The notes under the pieces: model-generated
What the model saw: the letters and a program-made list of their open reading frames with translations, nothing else
Told to the model about the DNA's origin: nothing
The model's database searches: none
Part shown: one piece after another, positions 1 to 10,800 of the stretch
Layout: every line of letters begins with the position of its first letter
How positions within the stretch are numbered: position 1 is the first letter of the stretch
Program-made: the position numbers and the translations under genes
NCBI RefSeq assembly: GCF_021155765.1
Contig: NC_060112.1
Coordinates: forward strand, 6,014,001 to 6,078,000
Reading direction: 5' to 3'
DNA length: 64,000 nt
Source of the DNA: Diprion similis
Lineage: Eukaryota > Arthropoda > Insecta > Hymenoptera > Diprionidae

Positions 1-3000
1 TATTCGAGTCAACCCGAAACTTGCTAGTATTCGAATCAGCCTGAAATGTGCTCTTTTCCATCCGGCATCTGCTCTTATTCGTATCGGGGGTCGATATGTC
101 ATATTATATATACATATATACATACATGCATGCGGGATAAAATTCATTTGCAAATAAATTAATATAATATGAATGTATAAATAAGTAGAATTCGCAGATT
201 GAACGGTGAATCTCTTTGTTGGCTTGTCGAAAATCGATGAACACATGGAGAGAAAAACAAGTTTGTTTCCGAATTTTTCCTTCCTTTTTCTTAGTAAGAA
301 AGAGAAAAATTGAGAACTAATTCGATGAAAAAAAAAAGAAAAAAAATGCTCTTTTTTCTTATTCATACTGTGCATGATGATGAAAGTGAAGATGAAAGAA
401 ACGAAATAAAAAACGCCAAAATCACTTTCACACAAGGGGGAAGACTTCAGAGGAAAACCTGCACCGCATTTCCGTTTTTTTCTTCTTTTCTTTTTTTCTT
501 AAGCACGTTCGGATGTTACGTGTATATACATATATATATATATATATATAGTATATACACACACACCCCCATATATATGTGTATATGTATATAGTATAAA
601 GGTGTATCAGAGAACGAGGGTAAATTGACTTTTATGCCTCACAGAAAAATCCCATACCCCGGATGAAATTCGTTTCCGGCCTAATTCCAAACAGCTCTCA
701 GAGACTGGAAGAAGAAATAATTTTCTACACGATTTTCATCCCAATAGCGGTTCACCACATTTCAAGGAAACGATCATGATGGAAAGCGGATAATTTCCTC
801 CGTCGATAATCGCCGCCGGTATACACAACATGCCGTCGATTTTATACTTCATCTTGTTTTTTTTTTATCCCCGCATATTTCGTATATTCAAGGTGATAAG
901 CAAAAAGTTTTATTTTCCTCTTCGTGAAATCGATGTTTTTTTTTTTTTTTTACCGACAACAAATTTCGTACCTGAACTAAAAATTACCCCGTGTTTTATG
1001 GCTAGATGTTATCCCATGTAATCAGTATATATGGGGCATTATCTTAATTGATATCCGATAAGATTTTTATATCGAGTTTTATTATTATTTGCTAGATTCG
1101 GTATTTCATTTGAAATTTTCATTCCACTTTGTTATTAAGTTACGAAAGTTGGCAAAATTTTTTGTTCAAATTTTTTACACCTTCTTTTTTTATCTTGAAT
1201 CGTAGATTAATTTAAAAGAAAATTATGAGAAAATTGATAATGAATCAAAGCTTTTTTGGCAGCAATTTAGAAAATTTAACAATTTTTACATATTTTTTCT
1301 ATTTATTTTTGCGAATCTTTGATTCAAGATGAAAAAAACAAAATATAGACTCGACCTTTTTCATTTGAAAAGTGTAAAAAGCTATTTTTCTGGCAAATTT
1401 ATAACTCGATAATAAATCGGGTTGAAAATTTCGAAAAAAAAAAAGATTATTAATGCTGTTTTTTCAACAGGTATAGAATAAACTGAGGAAAAAAATTTAT
1501 AAACTATTGAAAAAAACATAACGCTACTTATACGTATAGTATGACAATATATTGCGGAAATTTTCACACATCGATGCCATTTCCCGATTATTAAATTACA
1601 CAGGCAATAATTTTTTACCACCTCGACGCGTGTTTGACAAGCATCCACATGATATACGTAAATCTATATATGAGCGTAATTCCATCATCTGGCAAAAAAT
1701 TTTTCTATTTTATTAATTATTCGTCACGTCAACATAACAATATAAGCATGCTTGAAAAAATTGACGTAAATAATTTTTCCTTCTGTTAATTACGATTCTA
1801 GCACGCGATATTTAACAAGCTAATAATTGTTTTGTAATAATTCACAATACACTTATGAGAAAAAAAAAAAATAGAAACAAAACGACATAATAATCGACAT
1901 GCTTTGCGAAATTTCGGAAACTTATACTTCGCAAACGAATAGCAGAATTGAGTTTGCTCGAATTATATATATATATATATATATATCCGGAGGTGTATAT
2001 AATAATCAAATCCGCGGGGTTTGCGTAAAATCGTAAAATCGAACCAAGTTATGCGGGTGTATATGCCATGCAGTGAAATGCCGGGAAATTTAAACTGAAA
2101 CTGCGTAATTCCCTCGCCTCGAAGTTACCAAGATTTCTTGTTGCGTAAACAAAATAACAGGCGTACATCATCCACTCGACGTGCAACCGGCGCCTGCTCG
2201 ACGAGTGCCAACATAATGTTCTAACATATTCCATGATCCATTAATATGATCATCCCGCCCCCGAAAATTCTCGGTACGATTCATTTCATTCACTGGCTTC
2301 TTTTTTTCCAGCAATTTTTCACCGTAATTTCAACTACGTAAGAATTTCAAATTTGCAATAATTTCTACCCGTAAATCCGTATCCAAAATCCGTGATACAG
2401 TGTGTTGCATAATTTTCACAAATAATCACACAATATTCAATTAAAAAATTTCATGGTCAATTTTTTTTTCTTTTTTTTTTTCGTTTCTTCATTCGCTATT
2501 TCGAGTTGTAAGTAAATTTTTAAACTATTTTTATAACAATACGTTGAAAATCCAGTATGATGTAATTATTTTCGATAATAAAAGTCTTTTCAAGATGACG
2601 AATCCATCCAGCGTGTGACTGATAAATTTTTGTACATATTTTTATAGGATGTGAAATGTGAAAAAAATGTGACCCAACGATGAATCGATAATTTCCATTT
2701 AAAATTCTCCAAGGTATGTGTGATGATCATACGAATAATAATAATAATAACAGTAATAATAATAACCAAATTTGTAGAGACTTGGGTTGAATTATGAGCA
2801 ATATGGCTGGGAAGATTGACGAGCTTTTATCTGTATAGAAATCTCGTAATTTACGCACGGTTTTCTTGAAGCGAATACGGGTTTAATGTACCTTGGGTAT
2901 AATATACACTGACGTATTTAATGTGTATACATGAAGACATGGTGAAAAAGTTGATGAAATTTCCGCGCATCGGCAGAATGAGAATATCAAATTCTCATAC

Positions 3001-4316
3001 GGACGTTGTTCAATCGCTCCTTGACGTAATAAAAATAATAATACCGAATCTGTAACCCACGATTTCATCATTATAATTCACAAACTGCCTATTGACTGGC
3101 GGAAACTTTGATATCTGTTCCTTTTTCTCGATTTTTTCTTTCTCTATTTCGTAAAAAAACGTGTCTTACAATTAACGTATTCGCACATACGGAGGTTGAA
3201 TTAATTCATGTTATTCGTGACAATGAATCGTATTGTATTTTGTAATTTTTCAATTCCCCAAAACTCGGAGGAAAATTATGAGGTTAGAATTCAAGGATAA
3301 TTTAGTTGGTTTTTTGTTTTCTTTTTTAATTTTATTTTATTTATATCTTTTATTCACCGGACCGAAAAAATCGCGAATGAATAAACTTTGACCGCTGCAG
3401 TTATGAAAACGACGGCGGCGATTTGTCAAATTGTGAATTGGCGACAAAAAAATTTCTCCAAAGAATAATAATGTAACGAATGAGTGTTATACATGTGTAT
3501 GAATACATGGTAAACAAATTGATGAAATATATGAATATAATAACGCAGTATTGCAGAAGATGATATGAGAAATGTACAATTTTTTCACATTATACTCGCA
3601 TGTCATTACATTGTAATGCGAAAAGTCTGCTGCATTAGATTGAACGCATTTAGCTATGATATTGCAAATCAATGCCGAATCAATCGTCTGCAACTTCCAA
3701 TTTCTGCTGTATAGGAAATATAATAGTTACTAATTTCAGGATAATTGTGTGGTAATTGAAAGCCAATTTGAATCATGAAAGTTCTTTGATAATTTAACGA
3801 AGAGAATAACTCAAAAACGCATATATTTCGCAAAGGTGAATCCTTGGTATGATAAATATTTTTTCATGGAATAAATAGAATGAAACATTGCATTATTAGT
3901 GCAACAATAATAATTATATAGTATAAATAAATTAAATATTAAAATTAAATATAAGAAACTATAATGATGTGATGTAATATAATACAAGTGACGTAGTCGA
4001 ATTTCAAATTCAATTCGATTATATTATATAGTTGAAATAATTGTCAGATGATCGCTGAATGAATAATTTCGATGAATGATCATTTTTACAGGCATATAAA
4101 TAAGATGTATAAATATATTGTGCGTGAAAGTTGTCGAACAAACGATTAAAATTCGATATTTAATCGTTTTTTTTTTTTTGTTTTTTTTTTGTTTTTTTTT
4201 TGTCTTTCTTATCCCGAGGAATATTAAATAAATAACTTACAAATAGAAAAACTGACGGACGTTAGTAAATCGTTTGAAAAAAAAACATCCGCATATTTTA
4301 TATCACAGCCGATTGA
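1..4316. other. Gene-poor AT-rich stretch
   Basis: No open reading frame here has a recognisable domain, and no chain of exons with consistent splice phases could be built. The stretch holds homopolymer A/T runs and short AT and GT microsatellites (about 522-600 and 1965-1986). It may contain 3' flanking sequence of the minus-strand Spaetzle gene, whose stop codon is at 4661. Confidence 0.6.
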
Positions 4317-4539
4317 ATGAAAAAAAAATTGATGATTTCAATTGTTCTTTTCATAATCTTTCCTACTTCCGTCACTGCATTGATTCGTTATAATAAGAAA
4401 CTAACGAAGTACGGTGAGTTGAAAAATAAATTGCAAAATAATTATTCAAATGTATATACGTGTACGGTAAAAAATTCCAAGGCAATCAATAAATTACTGG
4501 CGAAAAATCTGCAGAAAGGCAATATAACGGGAATTCACG

Positions 4540-4544
<5 letters not shown>
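4317..4544 (+). other. Possible small secreted orphan ORF (weak)
   Basis: The 75-codon frame begins with a signal-peptide-like segment: a Lys-rich start, a hydrophobic core and a T-A exit (M-K-K-K-L-M-I-S-I-V-L-F-I-I-F-P-T-S-V-T-A). The rest is Lys/Asn-rich, as expected of AT-rich non-coding DNA. A good donor-like site (GTGAGT) sits inside the frame after the codons for L-T-K-Y, so this could also be a first exon whose partner I did not find. It overlaps the presumed 3' region of the opposite-strand Spaetzle gene. No homologue is recognised, and a chance ORF is the likelier explanation. Confidence 0.15.
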
Positions 4545-4575
<31 letters not shown>

Positions 4576-4577
4576 TT
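4541..4577. repeat. AAT-type trinucleotide microsatellite
   Basis: About twelve uninterrupted ATA/AAT units, just downstream of the Spaetzle stop codon on the opposite strand. Confidence 0.9.
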
Positions 4578-4660
4578 TACCACAACTCCAGGTCGGTTTT
4601 TGAAAATTTTCCTCATCGGTACGATGCGTAGAATAAATCGTAGAAAGAAAGAAGGAGAAA

Positions 4661-5365
4661 TTAGTTTTTGTAATGGCAGCAACATCCCGAAGGGATTTTT
4701 AACGGTCTGAGGACGACTGCAGGATGTCCGTCCACCTGATCCAACGTGTGAATGTATCGTTCGATATAATGCTGTACGCAAACCGACACGGCGTTCGCGT
4801 TTGGACCGTCAGTGAATCCAGTCACAGCTTCGCAAGGTTTCCCAGCCTCGCTGTGAGGGGAAAGAGAATAAGAATTTGCAAACACGTTAGACATGTGGAT
4901 TAATTATTTTCCAGAATAATGAAGTTGGTCTTGAAATAAAAAATTATCGAATAAAAAAAAACAAAAAACAAAAAACAAAAAAAAAAAAATATTAATAAAT
5001 CGTATTTATCAATTAATCGGGGATAAAATTAAAACACTAAAAGATTCTGTTTATTCATACTTACACGCAAACGACGTTTTCAATCATCTGAACGAATTTC
5101 GGTGTCTGCAATACGTAGTACCAAGTTCCGTTTAGAGCAATAGCTTTATCGATCGTTACGTGTGTCTGCGGGAAAATATGTCAAAGATGTTATTGAATTA
5201 GGTACAATTTAACGGTACAGAATGTACGAATTCTGTTAATAAACAAAGTAATTTTTTGTTTCTACCCCCGCCAATTTTATTCTAATCAAAATAACCAAAA
5301 CTTACCTCACTTCTGCACAAATTTTGAGTACGATCGGAAGCGTCGATTCTCTGACCTACATTCAC
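4661..5365 (-). CDS. spz: Spaetzle cystine-knot domain (exons 4-6)
   Basis: Three exons (5365-5306, 5165-5065, 4850-4661) encode the whole receptor-binding domain, residues 227-342. The first carries the proposed cleavage site and Cys243, the second Cys279, and the third the remaining five cysteines and the stop codon. The border between exons 5 and 6 splits the codon for Val280 (GT|C), restoring the V-E-A-G-K-P-C string typical of the family. Confidence 0.92.
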
Positions 5366-6349
5366 CTGAAAAAAAAAGAACGCCCAGGTTATTACTATTT
5401 ACCATTTTTTTCAAGTTGTTTTTAGTTTCTTAGGTTCGTCTTTGTCTTAGAATTAAACAAAACTAGCATCATATTTATTTCAAATGGTATAATATATGTA
5501 TTTCGAAAAATTAAAATTATATGCGATAACGTGTGATGAAAACTTTCAATTATTGACTAGAATGTATAATAACGATAATTAGCTATTGATTGATTTATAT
5601 AATTATCATTCCATGAATATTCTTTTATATATTCTCTTATATATCGATACATTCAGCAGCATTTATCCGATGCAAAGTTAACAATTAAATCAACTAACTG
5701 GATTCGACGGAGCCTCTATCAGCAGGTTATCTTCCTGCAGCTTTTTAACCAACTGCTCGATGATTTCCATTGGATAAGATTCCGTCTTATCGCAAACAGT
5801 TTTCCCCTCACATTCGGCGGGTACTTTTGGCATGAACATTTCTTTCTGCATTACACGCTCGTTCCTCAGAGCCACGTCTGCAAATTCGCAATTCGTTATA
5901 CAATTATCGATGCAAAATGTATGTTTTTTCTTAAATGTTTTATATTTCGTAAAAATTGACTGGAACTTTCTCTTAATGCGCATGCGCTAAGGTTCAAGTA
6001 CAAGAGCAATTGTTTTTCAGGGCTACCAGCATCCATAAAATCATATGACAAGTCATCGTGATGTGTTATGACCTAAAAAATGTTGGCCACCCTGACAAAA
6101 CAACTGGATCTTGCTCTCGAGTTTTAGCGCATGCGCATTAAATCATCCAATCGTTAGTAATTCACGTATTCCAAAATGAAGAAGGTTTTTGTTTTTATGT
6201 CTATCGTTAAAAGCAGAATTAAACGCAAGTTTAGAAGGGAAAGAAGAAAAGGAAACGCTGCAGCTGTGACAAAAATTAATACCAAATTGTTGAGTATGGA
6301 AAATTGCAAGGAAATTCCGTGACATGCGAATGCATGACAGAAAATTGAA

Positions 6350-6383
<34 letters not shown>

Positions 6384-7885
6384 TATTCCCTTACCAGCAT
6401 TATCTGGCTCTCCCATTCTTTCGCTGATCGTTCCTTCGACGTCGTTATAGTCCACCTCATTCTTAGAATTGAAAGCAGCGTCGATCCATTCCTTGGGAGT
6501 TAAAACCCTTTTCTCATAATCGTTGCCTATCAAATCTTCGATTTCAGATTCTTCTGGGATTGGAAGATGATTGTCGTCACTGAATGACGATTCCGAATTT
6601 TCCTCGTCAAATGCGTCGCGATTTTTAGCTTCGGCGTCGTTGATCACGTTGTAATTGACTGTCAACTCGATCGGACTTCGGTAGAGATAAAGATTGAGAT
6701 TTTTTTTCGTGTCATTCGACAAGGCCGTGAAATCAGAATTACTTTTAGATCCAAGCCCCCGCAATCCAAGACCCCAACGATAATCGCGTGGGACGGAAAT
6801 CGCAAGCTGGGCAACCTGCGGCAAAAAAGATTCAATTTAAATAAGCAAAGATTATCAACGATAGGGAAAAGAAAATGCGGTTATTTTTTTTTTCGACAAA
6901 CTTTTTCCAAAGTAAGAAAGAGAAAAAAAAAAAACACTATTCGATAGCTTAACAGGATCTTAAATTTTACGCGCAAAAAAAATTATAGAAATATTTTACC
7001 GTAGATTTTTTCTTGCCTTTTTTTTTCCTTGAAAAAAAAAAAAAAAAAACTGATCAGATTTGCAAATTATTTAGCCGTTTTTTTTTTTTTTTAGATTTTT
7101 TATTTCTTACCATTGAATAGAGATTATTCACTCAATATACTTTGGAAATTTTATTAGTCGAAAATTTGTTTCTCCCTTAATTTTAACAAATACCTATCAG
7201 ATAAAACTGTTTGCTGCGTTTCATGTGATTGATCATTTTGGATAATGTATTGATTTTTTATTTATTATCTACATTTTGCAAAAACGAGGCAACGAAGTGT
7301 GAAACAAAATGGTATTTAACCAAATGCTTATTATATAATAAAAAATAATACGGTGAACGATGAGAAATTGCTTGAAAAATCATAGATACTTTCCGTTGAA
7401 AATTGACGTATAATATTGTTGAAGGTACGAAAAAAATTTAAATGTGTAGATTTCTCCACTCGTAGTCTGAAATGATTGAATCACGCTTCTGTATTACACA
7501 CGTACGTGTATTCTGTAAATAGTAGCTTCATCACGTAGCGGAAGTGTTTCAAAATTAGAAAAAAAAAAAAAAAATGTATAAATATACGTAATATAATAAT
7601 ATATATATATATAGAGCGTGAAGTTGTTTGCGAATAATTGAATTACATTGTGTAAATAATAATGAAAATACTAGCTCCTTGAAAAAATTATTGCGATTTT
7701 TTATAATATATATATATGTATTGACAATTATATATACTAAAATGCGGATATCGAAGGAAAACTAAGGACAATGATGTTGTATTTGAATAGTTATTATTAT
7801 AACCTACCAGTGCGAGGATAACGATTCGCAAGAGGAGCGAACAGGTGGTTGGCAGATTTTTGTTCTTGTTGACACTTAGCAACAT
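4661..7885 (-). CDS. spz: Spaetzle-like cystine-knot Toll ligand precursor
   Basis: Secreted neurotrophin-like cytokine; family members are cleaved by a serine-protease cascade and the C-terminal dimer activates Toll receptors in immunity and dorsoventral patterning. Coding exons on the minus strand are 7885-7808, 6815-6395, 5877-5699, 5365-5306, 5165-5065 and 4850-4661. All borders are GT-AG and the phases agree, giving 342 aa. Residues 1-26 form a signal peptide. Residues 27-226 are an acidic propeptide with the family's Cys189/Cys195 and following YP motif. A likely activation site is NVGQR232/IDASD, leaving a mature chain of about 110 aa, close to the 106-residue Drosophila C-106. That chain has seven cysteines (243, 279, 286, 304, 336-338), the NGTWYYVLQT and VVCVEAGKPC motifs, and ends in PSGCCCHYKN. 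Family assignment is firm. That it is spz itself rather than another spz paralogue is inferred from the mature-domain pattern. Confidence 0.9.
5699..5877 (-). CDS. spz: Spaetzle propeptide exon with two conserved cysteines
   Basis: Exon 3 (residues 167-226) contains C-E-G-K-T-V-C followed by E-S-Y-P, a pattern found just before the mature domain in Spaetzle-family proforms. The donor is CCA|GTTAGT and the acceptor is GCAG|ACGT; phase 1 enters and phase 0 leaves. Confidence 0.88.
5973..6141. mobile_element. Near-palindromic MITE with TTAA ends, in a Spaetzle intron
   Basis: The outer arms are perfect 18-bp inverted repeats (TTAATGCGCATGCGCTAA at 5973-5990 and its complement at 6124-6141). Pairing continues imperfectly inward (AGAGCAA, TTGTTTT), and an inner pair of CAGGG-type ends lies at about 6019 and 6094, so most of the 169 bp can fold into one hairpin. 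TTAA at both outer ends matches the target preference of piggyBac-like transposons. There is no coding capacity. It lies in the intron between exons 2 and 3 of the Spaetzle gene. Confidence 0.7.
6395..6815 (-). CDS. spz: Spaetzle propeptide exon, acidic and disordered
   Basis: Exon 2 (residues 27-166) is low in cysteine and rich in Asp, Glu, Ser and Asn, as expected of the poorly conserved propeptide. The acceptor at 6816 follows a TTTTTTGCCGCAG tract and the donor is GCTG|GTAAGG. A T-rich run follows on the coding strand within the intron. Confidence 0.85.
7808..7885 (-). CDS. spz: Spaetzle signal-peptide exon
   Basis: The 26-codon first coding exon starts at ATG 7885 and reads into a hydrophobic stretch (C-S-L-L-L-R-I-V-I-L-A-L) before the donor CTG|GTAGGT. 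It joins the next exon in phase 0 as L-A-L-V-A-Q. No in-frame upstream ATG gave a better signal peptide. The promoter was not identified with confidence. Confidence 0.8.
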
Positions 7886-10800
7886 GATGCGATACTCGAC
7901 TCGTTTATCGATATAATAAATGTTTGACTCTCGCAATAAATAAAAAACAAATATCGTTCTTTATTTGTAATATATGTTAGCAATGAGAACGGTAATCGAT
8001 TGTTGATCTAATTTGTTGCACAAACTTCGGGTCAATTCCGTTTCCGATTCAGAGTAATAAGTATGATTAAACTGCTGCAGAAACACTTTGCGATATATCC
8101 GCAAATAGAGGAAACGTCGCAGCGCGAAAATTAAGAAAGAGAGAAAGAGAGAGAGAGAGAGAGAAACGCGACGAATGGTTGTAAACGTTGGAATAAAAGA
8201 GCTGAGCAAAGATCCGCGGTTATATTATGATCGACGATCTTTTCCTGCCTTCCTTTTTCTTGTCACTTACCCTAACTCTCCCACTATTCTCAACGACGCG
8301 CGACGACGATTGCTACACGCGATCCTCGACGTCATTTACAGAGCACGCAGGAAACCGCTAATTACTTTATGCGTAATTCTTGTCCGCAAGACTTTGCACC
8401 CGCGTCACTGGAGTTTTATTTCATATCCGTAACTTGAGTGTCGAAGAAAAAATACAAAGTTTCCTCGCGATAAGGAAGATGTGGGATACCAGAATTAATT
8501 AATATATAGAATTGTCGATTGGAATTTATTAGTGGAATTAGATAAATAAAATAGACCTCAAAATGAGTGTTTAATTATGGAATTAAAGAAACAGGAATTT
8601 TGGTGGTAATATAGAAAGCCACAATGTAGGAACGTCTGAATACATGTAGAAATTAAGAGTCAATAACATTAGAAAATATTGAATCATCGGAATCAGTACA
8701 TAAAAATATCAACAAGAAGAAAATAGATATTTAAATAGAAATGTCGAAAATTGAAATGTAGAATCGTTTAAATAAATGTAGAAATTTAAGCGAAAATATA
8801 AATAGAGATGTAGAAAGTGAAAATATAGAAACGTCGTGATAAATTCAGAAACAAATAAAAATCCAGAAACACGAGTTGCAAAAATGTAGAGATTCAAATC
8901 ATAGAAACGAAACGCCAGAATAAATGTAGAATTGTGAAAAAAAGGAAACAAGAATTCCGAAAGAAATGTAGATACCCGAAGTGTTCCACGTAAGAAAAAA
9001 TTTAGAAACATGAAAAAATTAAGTAAGCCAAAATGAAATTACGGAATTTGGTTTTCACACTATTGCCAATTGCACGCACCTACATTTGAGATAGAATTTG
9101 CCGTTTGACGATATTCGAGAAACGGTTTTCCGCCCGATTGAAACATAAAAATCTGATTATCACGCTTGACACCCAGTAATTATTTATCCCTGAGACAACG
9201 AAAGATGACATTTGTTCAGATAAAATAAATTTCGAGTCGGAATCCTATGGAAATTAAAATATAAAATGAATATTCATAGTGACTGAAGGGAAAAAAGCTA
9301 ACGCAAGAGGTGAGCAAAGTTACGTAAACATTTTCAATCAAACCTTACAATTTTCAATTTTTCGTCAATGATTATACAACACTTTTTTCTTTTCACACCT
9401 AACTTGATTCATAAAACTTTGTCACAGGCTCTATAATAGATTTTCAACCGATTCAGGAGAAACGATTCACCAGGAAGGAAAAAAAGAAATGAGACGTTGA
9501 AAAAAAAAGAAAAAACTTCAGTGACAGATGTTATTGTAAAACGAGCTTCAACAATGTTTAAATATTTTTTCCATCTGCAGTTTTACAGGAGGAAAATGTT
9601 GAAATTAAACTATTGGAGAGAAATCGAATGAGTAAAACAGAAATAGTACGTATTGAGAAAACGGAATTCATTCTTTGCAATCGTTGTTCAAATAATTTAT
9701 TTAGCATATAACGAACGGTATTTGTGTATGCATTATTATTATTGATATTGTAGTTGTTGTTACTATTATTATTATAACTTTTGTTAATCCCATTATTATC
9801 GCTTTTGTTTTAAAACGAAAGACGAGACACATGATTCGTAGTTTTTTTTATTCAAGTTTGGACAGTATTATAGATGCATTTTACATGGTTGTGAAATTAT
9901 GTTGTGAATCACGGCTATACATATGTGTAATGGCGTGGATATTGCGAAACGCGTGATTCTACCGAAGAAGGAATGAACAGACGTACGCATAACCATATAT
10001 GCACTTCAAATTGTAAAATTGTTATCAAAGTTGAGTTGAAACGTGAAATTAAAAAACACAGGAAGATTTATTTATTTATTTATACTTGAGACGTATAAAC
10101 AGTGACATTTAGGAAATGAAAAATTTCAATTCTGATTAAAGTTAAACTGCATAAATTGACTCGAATTTAAACGATGAACAATATCCTTGACGCAGAGAAG
10201 AACGACTCAAAATCACGAATTTCAACGTATAAGAAAGAGAACCCGCTAAATTTCATTATACATGTTCAATGGGATAAAAAACTCGTTTCGATTTTAGCGA
10301 TGAAGTAAAAAGAAGAGGGATTCGCGTAAATTTGCAGGTTAAAATTTAAATTTACTCTCCCAGTAAACTTGCTCCAGAGAAATTATCTCAATAATATTAT
10401 TGAACCCGATAAATTTGAATCGGTTTACCTTTACCTGTAACTTTGTTGCTTACAATAACGCAACGATAAAAATAAATCAGTGTACGTCAGAAAAAATCCT
10501 TGCGTATGCTTATTTCTACAAATATTTCTATATTTGATGTATGAAACGAAGGAAGGGGGAAAAGAAAAAAGAGAACAAGAGAATTAACGTAACGATAAAA
10601 TTGTATAAATATTTTTACTACAATCTCGTTAGATCCGATAAATTTGATTTAATTTCCCATGATACTATAATTAACCTGAGAAAGATAAATAGATCTAATT
10701 AGATAAAAATCCAACGTCTCAAGCTGATCTAAATCGTACATTCTAATTTGTAGATCGGAATAGATTACAGAAACGATTCGACGATCGTCCGAATAAGTCT

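Noticed and set aside
8175-8432. Arg-rich 85-aa plus-strand ORF upstream of the Spaetzle gene
   Set aside because: No signal peptide, homologous motif or splice partners; likely 5' flanking DNA of the divergent gene.
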